Positions 24,789-32,063 of a stretch of DNA of 43,816 nt are shown one piece after another (the first letter of the stretch is position 1; each line of letters starts with the position of its first letter). The stretch spans positions 1 to 43,816 of the forward strand of contig NZ_SRYM01000034.1 in NCBI RefSeq assembly GCF_004793765.1, in the 5' to 3' direction. The notes beneath the pieces were generated by a model. The model ran no database searches. It was given only the letters and a program-made list of their open reading frames with translations, and was not told where the DNA came from. Source of the stretch: Parabacteroides distasonis (GTDB taxonomy: Bacteria; Bacteroidota; Bacteroidia; Bacteroidales; Tannerellaceae). A program made the translations under genes and the position numbers.

Positions 24789-25310
24789 ATAATGAATATT
24801 TTAGAGTATGTTTTTGCAAGAATCTAAATTACGGCTAAAGATATGAGTTTTGTATCAGTCGCCCAACAGTTTCTTGGTAATTAGTATTTGTTACTTTAGC
24901 GTATCTTCTTTTCTCCCTAAGTGAAAAACGCTCCGTTCCCATATGAATTCTTGTCTGGTTGCGTATGAATTCTTGTTCGCATGCTGTATAATTCTACAAA
25001 CCACGTCGTGGTTTGTAAAGATCACGTCATGGAATATACAGACCACGCCGTGGGATGTACATCCCACGGCGATCATTTAAGAATAGATCAAGCGGTAAGT
25101 AGGTTTGTATATAGCGAAAAGAATGTTTATTGCTTGAGGATACGAACAATTATACGTAGAGCCGCGATGACAGCATATGTCAACCAAGAGATGTGCGACT
25201 TGAACAAGATAGAGGAAAGAGAAGGAAAAACTAAAGTAAATAATTTGAAAAATAAAAAAATACCTTATATTACGCACGATTTTATTTATTAACACAAACA
25301 CCTATCTGTT
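24789..25310. other. 522-bp gene-free divergent intergenic region
   Basis: It lies between the starts of the broken protease (minus) and the outer-membrane protein (plus). It holds the 21-bp dyad array at 24995-25074 and two further GAATTC-centred units at 24942 and 24964. A TTTG at 25244 with TACCTTAT at 25261 is a poor promoter candidate for the plus-strand gene. I see no convincing coding frame in 25080-25300. Confidence 0.6.
24995..25074. repeat. dyad array with exact 21-bp period
   Basis: Units CCACGTCGTGG, TCACGTCATGG, CCACGCCGTGG and CCACGGCGATC start at 25001, 25022, 25043 and 25064, exactly 21 bp apart. The first lies within a 23-bp palindrome (24995-25017, arms TACAAACCACG/CGTGGTTTGTA). 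The third and fourth also form an overlapping perfect 22-bp palindrome at 25049-25070. Similar spacing may extend left: TATGAATTC occurs at 24942 and 24964 and TATAATTC at 24987 (22 and 23 bp). The function is unknown. Confidence 0.85.
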
Positions 25311-26676
25311 ATGAAAACAAGATTTATCAATCTAGGAATTGGCTTGCTGGCCTTGGGAGTATCTTCCGCTTGGGCGCAGGAGTACAAGGTGTATGATATT
25401 GGCACTTACCGCTTGCCCGACATCACGAGGAACGAACTGGATTTCTCGCTGCATTCGGAGGGGAGTTTCAATGATTATACAGGGACGGATGGGGTTGGCA
25501 GCTTCCTTGGCGGAGACTTTGAGGTAAGTTTTAATCGCTATCGAAACGCTCGTTCTTTCTGGGGTACGCATAATGCCGCTGTTTCTTTTTCCGGCGATTA
25601 TAATAAGACTATTTTTGGTGAGAAGCGGGGAGACTATTCGCTCGGGTTGTTTTATAGTAATAGCAGCCGTTTCTATGGCGATGATTACGAGGGACTGTTT
25701 TTTGAGACCGGAGGTGCCGCCTCGTTTTCCATGGCTGGAGACAAAATATTCGGCGCAGTAGAGGAGGAGGAGAGGAATACCTTTAAGAAGGTGACTCTAT
25801 CGATCCCCTTACGGGTGGGAAAGGGTCGTATCGAGCGGGTGGAGGATGCCCGGCAGGCGATCTATATCTTAGAGAACCTCTCCAAGCGAAAAGTCTTGAA
25901 CCGTAAGTTGACCGATGAGGAGATTGACGAATTTGCCAGGCTGATATCTACGGTGAAGAACAAGCGTTTCTTCGATGCTCGTTTGCGCATGATTGATGAG
26001 GTTACGGCGGTGGATTCTTTTCTGGTTCGCAGTGGTGCGTTGACTTCCGGTGGGGCCTCTTATTTTACTACCTTGTACGACTATTGGATGTATGGCGACC
26101 TCTTCAAGCGGAAGTCCGGCACGGAGATCAGTGGGGGGGGTAAGGCCCGGATTCGTGTACGACGCAAGCGATAGCCCCGATCCAAGCTTCCACAGGAATC
26201 GTCTTAAGGAGGCTTCCATTTTGGCCGATATATCCTTCGATTATGAGAAACCATTGAGTTTGTATTGGCAAAACTCGGCCAGTGCATACCTGTCTGGCTG
26301 TTATTCGCGCAGGAATGAGCAAATAAAGGATCATTTGTACAACGAATTAGAGTATAAACGAGACGATTACGCTGCACGTTTGGGCGGTCGCTACGCCTTC
26401 GGTTATTATCCGAACTCGCGGACGAATATTAATCTCGGCATCGAGGAAGTGCTAGGATGGGATAAGTCTAAATGGGATGATCCGGCGGCAGAGCCTCAAT
26501 CGTATGTGAGCACGAATACATCACTTACTTTGGATCTGTACTATTATTTCTCGCCTCAACTACGCTTGGCGGCCGAGGGGCGGTTGATCCATTGTTATAA
26601 AGGGGATGGGGTGATAGACCATTATACCCGTTGGCAAGGTAACTTTGTGCTGACTTTGACATATTCGCTGTTCTGA
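25311..26676 (+). pseudogene. outer-membrane beta-barrel protein with a frameshift at a G8 tract
   Basis: ATG 25311 begins a Sec signal peptide (MKTRFINLGIGLLALGVSSA) and a barrel-like protein rich in alternating aromatic strands (FEVSFNRYRNARSFWG, YSLGLFYSNSSRFYGDDYEG). In the reading frame as given it ends at a stop at 26172, after a run of eight G at 26133-26140. One G fewer (or two more) restores the frame into GVRPGFVYDASDSPDPSF and a second half that ends in a barrel C-terminus (QGNFVLTLTYSLF), giving about 454 residues. The middle (residues 160-245) is helical and charged. The tract could be a switch by slipped replication, or a sequencing error. It has no recognised ligand motif. Confidence 0.8.
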
Positions 26677-26696
26677 TGATAGTCTTTAAAATACGA

Positions 26697-26746
26697 GATT
26701 CCCTTTGGAAGCGATTGGTTCTGCCTCCGAAGGGAATCCCATTTTT
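26697..26746. terminator. bidirectional terminator between the barrel gene and deoC
   Basis: Arms 26697-26712 and 26723-26738 (GATTCCCTT with AAGGGAATC plus inner pairs) with T5 at 26742-26746. On the other strand the stem runs into TCGTATTTT. It lies between the two converging genes. Confidence 0.75.
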
Positions 26747-26791
26747 ATCGGGTATGATCGTATTGTGTCCGAACTTGGTTTAAGCGTTTGT

Positions 26792-27730
26792 TTAGGCACT
26801 TAATCTCTTCTCGATGTCGCCAACCAGGCTGCTTGCCCCGATGCGGAACAGATCCTTGTTCAGCCATTCGTCGCCCAATATTTCCTTGACGATCGTGTAA
26901 TATCGAACAGCATCCTCGGCCGTGCGAACACCGCCGGCAATCTTGATGCCTACTTTATTTCCCGTGATGGAATGATAGGTCTTGATGGCCTTGCATATGG
27001 TATAGGCGGCCTCGAAGGTCGCTCCCGGATACCCTTTGCCGGTGGAGGTCTTGATGAAGTCCGCACCGGAATACATGGCTAGGATGGATGCCTTTTGGAT
27101 GTTCTCCGCTGTGACTAAAGCTCCGGTCTCTAAGATTACCTTTAGATGGGCGTGGCGGCAGCTCTCCTTGATCTCTTGCAATTCCTCCGTCAATTCCTCG
27201 AAATTCTCTTCCATGAAGTAGCCTAGGTTCATGACAATGTCGATTTCATCGGCTCCTTGCATGACTGCCATGGCCGTCTCGGCGATCTTGACTTCCGTAA
27301 ATGTCTGTGAGGAGGGAAAACCTCCGGCAACGGATGCGATCTTGACCTCTTGTGCGGTAAGTGCCTGCTTAACCGTTTCCACGAATAGGGGATAGACGCA
27401 GATAGCGGCTACGTTCGGGACATCCGGACGAGTTCCCTCAAAATCATTTACCGTGTCTACCATCTTCCAGATGCTTTCTTTGGTGTCTAGACTGGTCAAT
27501 GAGGTCAAGTCGATGCAGCCATGAATCGTTTTCAATACTTCCGGTGTAAAGTTCTCTTGGAAATGTTTCTCTAAAAGAGCGTTTACAGCCTCGGTAGTCC
27601 GGGTATCCGGCAGGGCCGGCTCAAACTTATTGAAAGCTTCATGATAACGGTCTATCTGTACGGAATTTGATTCGTGTTCATGTTCATGATGATGATCATG
27701 TCCACATTCGCAATCGTGATGATGTGCCAT
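26792..27730 (-). CDS. deoC: deoxyribose-phosphate aldolase with a histidine-rich N-terminus
   Basis: A protein of 312 residues that splits 2-deoxyribose 5-phosphate into glyceraldehyde 3-phosphate and acetaldehyde in deoxynucleoside catabolism. The Schiff-base lysine is in ADFIKTSTGKGYPGAT (about residue 226) and the second catalytic lysine in VGIKIAGGVRTAEDA. The core is about 270 residues and matches the longer (eukaryote-like/Bacteroidetes) DeoC class. The first 20 residues (MAHHHDCECGHDHHHEHEHE) contain nine histidines and two cysteines, an extension that could bind metal. It is the last gene of the mnmG-ade-uvrC-dtd-mazG operon, starting four bases after the stop of the gene before it. 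Confidence 0.95.
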   Translation of the reverse strand: MAHHHDCECGHDHHHEHEHESNSVQIDRYHEAFNKFEPALPDTRTTEAVNALLEKHFQENFTPEVLKTIHGCIDLTSLTSLDTKESIWKMVDTVNDFEGTRPDVPNVAAICVYPLFVETVKQALTAQEVKIASVAGGFPSSQTFTEVKIAETAMAVMQGADEIDIVMNLGYFMEENFEELTEELQEIKESCRHAHLKVILETGALVTAENIQKASILAMYSGADFIKTSTGKGYPGATFEAAYTICKAIKTYHSITGNKVGIKIAGGVRTAEDAVRYYTIVKEILGDEWLNKDLFRIGASSLVGDIEKRLSA

Positions 27731-27734
27731 ATGC

Positions 27735-28067
27735 TTATAGTTTTTGATTGTTTATATGTCGTTCTTTATCTCGGTCTGTTTTCTTTTGGAGATTCTTCTC
27801 GAAAGCGGCGGTAAGGTCTACTCCGGTCTGGTTGGCGAGGCAAAGCAGTACCCATAAGACATCTGCCATTTCATCGCCTAAATCCCGGTGTTTGTCACTT
27901 TCCTTGAAAGACTGCTCGCCGTAGGTACGTGCCATGATACGTGCCAGCTCGCCCACTTCCTCGGTGAGGATAGTCATATTGGTAAGCTCGTTGAAATAAC
28001 GGACCCCGTAGGTCTTGATCCAAGCGTCTACCATTTGCTGGGCTTGTTGTAAGGTTATATCTGCCAT
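27735..28067 (-). CDS. MazG-like nucleotide pyrophosphohydrolase
   Basis: A protein of 110 residues of the MazG/dUTPase-like all-alpha NTP pyrophosphohydrolases that cleave non-standard or excess NTPs to NMP and pyrophosphate. The metal-binding motif is visible as LTEEVGELARIMARTYGE followed by DLGDEMADVLWVLLCLAN (the ExxE-x(n)-ExxD pattern). It is a single-domain form, normal length for Bacteroidetes. The start at 28067 lies two bases after the dtd stop, so it is coupled within the operon. It is probably a house-cleaning enzyme; its preferred nucleotide is unknown. Confidence 0.88.
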   Translation of the reverse strand: MADITLQQAQQMVDAWIKTYGVRYFNELTNMTILTEEVGELARIMARTYGEQSFKESDKHRDLGDEMADVLWVLLCLANQTGVDLTAAFEKNLQKKTDRDKERHINNQKL

Positions 28068-28069
28068 AC

Positions 28070-28522
28070 TTATTCTTTATTTTGAGAGTCGATCATAATA
28101 GTAACCGGCCCGTCGTTTAAAAGTTCAATTTTCATATCCGCTCCAAATGTTCCGGTTTGTACGGGTTTTCCGAGTTGAAGCCCTACCTCTTCGCAAAAAG
28201 CCTCATACATCGGAATGGCGATATCCGGTTTAGACGCTTTTAAGTAGGAGGGACGGTTCCCTTTTTTCGTAGAGGCGTGCAAGGTAAATTGGCTGACAAC
28301 CATGATCTCGCCTCCCGCTTCGATAACCGAGCGATTCATGACCCCGTTTTCATCGTCGAATATGCGTAGGTTGGTGATCTTTTTTGCCAACCATTCAATA
28401 TCTTCTTGCGTATCCTTGTCTTCGATACCGACTAATACCAATAGCCCCTTTCCGATCTTGGATTTAAGCTGCCCGTCTATCGTGACGGAAGCGTGCTGCA
28501 CACGTTGTGTAACTGTTCTCAT
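28070..28522 (-). CDS. dtd: D-aminoacyl-tRNA deacylase
   Basis: A protein of 150 residues that removes D-amino acids (and glycine from mischarged tRNA-Ala) from tRNA. The two signature motifs are visible: VVSQFTLHAST (the SQFTL motif) and NDGPVTIMID, which carries the Gly-cisPro dipeptide that excludes L-amino acids. The start is MRTVTQRVQHASV. The region just upstream is a tandem series of TGTTC-spaced repeats that also supplies the ribosome binding zone. The gene lies between uvrC and the MazG-like gene in the mnmG operon. Confidence 0.97.
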   Translation of the reverse strand: MRTVTQRVQHASVTIDGQLKSKIGKGLLVLVGIEDKDTQEDIEWLAKKITNLRIFDDENGVMNRSVIEAGGEIMVVSQFTLHASTKKGNRPSYLKASKPDIAIPMYEAFCEEVGLQLGKPVQTGTFGADMKIELLNDGPVTIMIDSQNKE

Positions 28523-28577
28523 CTTGTTCGCTTTTTGTTCGCTTATGTTCTATTTCTGTTCGCTTTCTGTTCGCTTT
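28514..28577. repeat. six short repeats at 10-11 bp intervals over the uvrC-dtd junction
   Basis: TGTTC begins at 28514, 28525, 28536, 28546, 28557 and 28568; most units read TGTTCGCTTT. On the coding strand this is GAACA with GCGAACA units, covering the last residues of UvrC, the gap and the first codons of dtd. The copy number may vary between strains. Confidence 0.7.
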
Positions 28578-30385
28578 CCGCCCAGTCCCTCTTGTAGCGT
28601 CTTGGCTTTCGCCTCGCCAATCACGGATTTCAGTTCCTCGAAGCTTGCTTCCTTGATTCGTTTTACGCTTTTAAAGTGATGTAAAAGTAATACTTTTGTC
28701 TTCTCACCGATACCCTTTATGGTATCTAATTCGGATTTTGTCTGGGTTTTACTCCGCTTATCCTTGTGGAAAGTGATGGCGAAACGGTGTACCTCGTCTT
28801 GCATCCGGGTAAGCAGATGGAATAGCGGACTGTCCAAACGCATGCCAACGGTTACGGGTGGGAACCCGAATAATAATTCAGAGGTCCGGTGCTTGCCATC
28901 TTTCGCTAGTCCGGCGATTGGAATGGACAAGCTTAATTCATCTTCTACCACCGAGCGAACCACTTCCATTTGTCCCTTTCCACCATCTGTTATAATTAAG
29001 TCGGGTAGGGGAGATCGCTCTTCGATTGCCCGCCCGTAACGCCTACGAACCACTTCTTTCATGGAGGCGTAATCATCCGGACCAACTACGGTTTTTATAT
29101 TGTATTTACGATACTCTTGCTTGGATGGTTTCCCCATCTTGAATACCACGCAAGCCGCTACTGCGTCGCTCCCCTGTATGTTTGAATTATCGAAGCATTC
29201 GATATGAGCGGGCAGTTTCTCCAGATGCAAGGCCTCTTGGATCTCTTTCAAGATACGGGTATTCCGTTGTTCCGGATTCAACTTTTCCGCTTGCTTTAAG
29301 CGGTCTACCTTAAACTGCTTGACATTCATCTCGGATAAATCGAGCAGCTTCTTTTTATCCCCTCTTTGGGGAATGGTGAAAGTGACATTCTCTAGTTGCA
29401 TGTCTAGCTTGAAGGGTACGATAATCTCCCGGGCGGTGCTTTTAAAACGATTCCGCATCTCGATAATGCCTAGGCTTAACAATTCCTCCTTGCTTTCGTC
29501 CAGTCGTTTTTTATACTCGAATGTATAGGCTTGTACGATCGCTCCGTTTCCGATATGCATAAAGTTCACATAAGCGGAATGGTCATTCTCTATGATCGTG
29601 AATACATCTATATTATGTAACATCGGGGTTACGACCGTAGATTTAGAACGATAGTTCTCGATGACTTCGTATTTTTCCTTGATCTTTTGTGCTTCCTCGA
29701 ACTTGAGCTCGGCAGCGAGCGATTGCATCTCCTCATAGAGGTGTTTGCTGATTTGCGAGATGTTGCCTCGCAAGATCTCTTTGATCTCGGAAATATTTTG
29801 CTGGTATTCTTCCAGTGATTGCAAGCCTTCACAAGGCCCTTTACAACGCTTGATATGGTATTCCAGACAAACCTTATAGCGTCCTTGTGCGATGGATTCG
29901 GGAGTGAGGGGATATTTGCAGGTGCGTAAAGGGTAAAGTTCCTTTAGCATCTGTAGCATCACTTTCGCCGTGAACAAAGAGGGATAAGGACCGTAATATT
30001 GCGATCCGTCTCGAACAATGTTCCGGGTTTGGAAAACCCGGGGAAAGTATTCGTTCTTTACCACGATGGAAGGGTAGGTTTTGTCGTCCTTCAATAATAC
30101 GTTATAGCGGGGACGATACTGTTTGATGAGGTTGTTCTCCAGTAGTAATGCGTCTTCTTCCGTATCAACGACTATATATTTGATATCCCGGATTTGCTTG
30201 ACTAACACACGGGTCTTATTGCTATCATGTACCTTGTTGAAATAAGAGGAAACCCGTCGTTTCAGGTTTTTCGCCTTGCCGACGTATATAATCGTTCCGT
30301 TTTCATCGAAATACTGGTAGCATCCCGGAGAAGCCGGGATGACCGATAGGATCGTCTTGATATGTTCATCTTTATCGGCTATCAT
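28550..30385 (-). CDS. uvrC: excinuclease ABC subunit UvrC
   Basis: A protein of 611 residues that makes both cuts around a lesion in nucleotide excision repair. The N-terminal GIY-YIG nuclease is seen in SPGCYQYFDENGTIIYVGKA (about residues 18-37), then a UVR domain (EEMQSLAAELKFEEAQKIKE) that contacts UvrB, the RNase H-like C-nuclease (HIECFDNSNIQGSDAVAACV, then LIITDGGKGQ), and a helix-hairpin-helix pair at the end (LDTIKGIGEKTKVLLLHHFK). The ATG overlaps the ade stop (ATGA). The last residues (GKRTESEQK) are encoded by the short repeats that continue into the dtd promoter-side region. Confidence 0.98.
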   Translation of the reverse strand: MIADKDEHIKTILSVIPASPGCYQYFDENGTIIYVGKAKNLKRRVSSYFNKVHDSNKTRVLVKQIRDIKYIVVDTEEDALLLENNLIKQYRPRYNVLLKDDKTYPSIVVKNEYFPRVFQTRNIVRDGSQYYGPYPSLFTAKVMLQMLKELYPLRTCKYPLTPESIAQGRYKVCLEYHIKRCKGPCEGLQSLEEYQQNISEIKEILRGNISQISKHLYEEMQSLAAELKFEEAQKIKEKYEVIENYRSKSTVVTPMLHNIDVFTIIENDHSAYVNFMHIGNGAIVQAYTFEYKKRLDESKEELLSLGIIEMRNRFKSTAREIIVPFKLDMQLENVTFTIPQRGDKKKLLDLSEMNVKQFKVDRLKQAEKLNPEQRNTRILKEIQEALHLEKLPAHIECFDNSNIQGSDAVAACVVFKMGKPSKQEYRKYNIKTVVGPDDYASMKEVVRRRYGRAIEERSPLPDLIITDGGKGQMEVVRSVVEDELSLSIPIAGLAKDGKHRTSELLFGFPPVTVGMRLDSPLFHLLTRMQDEVHRFAITFHKDKRSKTQTKSELDTIKGIGEKTKVLLLHHFKSVKRIKEASFEELKSVIGEAKAKTLQEGLGGKRTESEQK

Positions 30386-32019
30386 ACGAATAAGGAAGTA
30401 AATTGGAATGTCTCGCTATTGAACAAACCGTTGTTGCTAAGTTTCAAGGATGGGATCACCAGCAATCCCATAAAAGAAAGTGTCATTTGTAATGAATCCA
30501 TCGGGGTCTTTAACCGTTTGATCTTTTCCTCAATCTCTTCGTAACGGCGGCTCGTCTCTTCCAATGATTCGTCATTCATCAATCCCGCTATTGGCAAGGG
30601 CAGGAGAGTGACTTCGTCCATGCAGCTCACGGCGATTCCTCCTTTTGCTTTTATGACCGCATTGATCGCCTGCATAAGCTCGAAATCGGTAACACCTATA
30701 GCGATGATGTTATGGCTATCGTGGGAGATACTTTGAGCGATGGCACCGAGCTTGAGCCCTGTTCCTTTTATAAAGGCAATAGTGGGTGGAGCCGTTTGAT
30801 AACGATTCAAGATGACGAGTTTCAGAATATCCCGTTCCGTATCTGATTCCACAAATCCATCGAATGTATGTACGGGATGTAGTTCTTCTTTCGTGATTAA
30901 TTCGCGGTCTTCGCAAACAATGACACGCATCTGTTTTCCTTTCGCTTTTACCGCTAGCTTTTCTAATGTGATCGGTTTCGTGTGGAAATTATTGCGATGT
31001 ATAGGCTTTTGGAGTGGAAACGTGCATTTCTCTCCATCGTATACACGGGTTCCTTGTATATAGGTTGCCTGTATGGTTAGATCCTTTAAATTGTTTACTT
31101 GGATAAAATCGGCGGAGTCTCCCTCCCGTAAGAAACCTATGGGGATTTTATAGTGCATGGCCGGATTGTAGGAAGCGGCCCGTAATACATCATATCGGTC
31201 ATATCCTAGATCCAGTGACTTTTTTACCGTCCTATTTATGTGTCCTTGGTTTAAAAAGGAAGGATGCGCATCATCTGTACAGAACATGATTTGTTCTGGA
31301 TACTCTTTCAATAGCGGATGAAGTGCGTCAAAGTTCTTCGCCGCACTTCCTTCCCGGATAAGGACATGCATTCCGAGCTGGCATTTCTCACGGCCTTTTT
31401 CTAGAGAGATGGTTTCATGATCGGTGGAAATGCCCGCCTCTATATATGCTTTTAGATTGGAACCTGTCGCTAGGGGATAATGTCCGTCTATGGGTTTATC
31501 CGCTTGTTTTGCGGATTCTATTTTGCGCATAACTTCTGGATCGCTATTCAAGACTCCGGGGTAATTCATCATCTCTGCCAAGAAGTGTAGATCCTCTCGT
31601 TCCAACAGACGGGCGGTTTCGTCGGCGTCTATGATCGCACCGGAGGTTTCCATGGTCGTGGCCGGTACACAAGACGGTACACCGAGCCATGTGTAGAAAG
31701 GAATCCCTTTTGCGTTGTCGAGCATATACTCGACTCCTTCACTACCCATTACATTCGCTATCTCATGAGGGTCTGCCACGGCACCGATACTGCCATGGCG
31801 GACGGCAGCGTGAATGAATGCTGCAGGGGTTACCATGCTACTCTCTATATGGACATGGGCATCGATAAAGCCGGGGAGGAGGTAAGATGCCTCATCTTGT
31901 CCGGTAGGGATTATCTTCTTGATACGCCCATTTTGAATTGAAATCTCTGCTCCAAAGGTGCGTCTGTTGATTATATCTACTAGATTTCCTCGTATAGCCA
32001 GTGTTTTAGCTTCATTCAT
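30382..32019 (-). CDS. ade: adenine deaminase
   Basis: A protein of about 545 residues that converts adenine to hypoxanthine and ammonia. The N-terminal amidohydrolase core has the metal-binding GFIDAHVHIESSM and ADPHEIANVMG; HEIANVMG and VPSCVPATTME are typical of the bacterial Ade family. Further metal residues are in ISTDHETISL and MFCTDDAHPS. The start is ATG 32019 (MNEAKTLAI), which follows an ideal AAAGGAG; a GTG nine codons upstream lies in the parS-like site and is not needed. It is in the mnmG-uvrC operon: the gap to mnmG is 44 bp, and its stop overlaps the uvrC start. Confidence 0.95.
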   Translation of the reverse strand: MNEAKTLAIRGNLVDIINRRTFGAEISIQNGRIKKIIPTGQDEASYLLPGFIDAHVHIESSMVTPAAFIHAAVRHGSIGAVADPHEIANVMGSEGVEYMLDNAKGIPFYTWLGVPSCVPATTMETSGAIIDADETARLLEREDLHFLAEMMNYPGVLNSDPEVMRKIESAKQADKPIDGHYPLATGSNLKAYIEAGISTDHETISLEKGREKCQLGMHVLIREGSAAKNFDALHPLLKEYPEQIMFCTDDAHPSFLNQGHINRTVKKSLDLGYDRYDVLRAASYNPAMHYKIPIGFLREGDSADFIQVNNLKDLTIQATYIQGTRVYDGEKCTFPLQKPIHRNNFHTKPITLEKLAVKAKGKQMRVIVCEDRELITKEELHPVHTFDGFVESDTERDILKLVILNRYQTAPPTIAFIKGTGLKLGAIAQSISHDSHNIIAIGVTDFELMQAINAVIKAKGGIAVSCMDEVTLLPLPIAGLMNDESLEETSRRYEEIEEKIKRLKTPMDSLQMTLSFMGLLVIPSLKLSNNGLFNSETFQFTSLFV

Positions 32020-32027
32020 TTGAATAT

Positions 32028-32034
32028 CTCCTTT
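32028..32034 (-). promoter_or_regulatory. ribosome binding site that fixes the ade start
   Basis: On the minus strand AAAGGAG ends eight bases before ATG 32019. It decides against the upstream GTG start. Such a strong Shine-Dalgarno match is rare in this window. Confidence 0.6.
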
Positions 32035-32038
32035 AATG

Positions 32039-32054
32039 TGTTTCACGTGGAACG
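32039..32054. promoter_or_regulatory. parS-like ParB binding site
   Basis: TGTTTCACGTGGAACG; its reverse complement CGTTCCACGTGAAACA equals the classical parS TGTTCCACGTGAAACA at 15 of 16 positions, and the central 14 bases are identical. It lies in the mnmG-ade gap and is the only such site I found in the window. mnmG (gidA) is near the origin in many bacteria, which fits a centromere role, but no parA or parB gene is visible here. Confidence 0.6.
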
Positions 32055-32063
32055 TTTCGTGTT

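Noticed and set aside
24995-25074. Array B considered as a CRISPR array
   Set aside because: The units are 21 bp from start to start with no spacer of 25-40 bp between them, and no cas gene is near.
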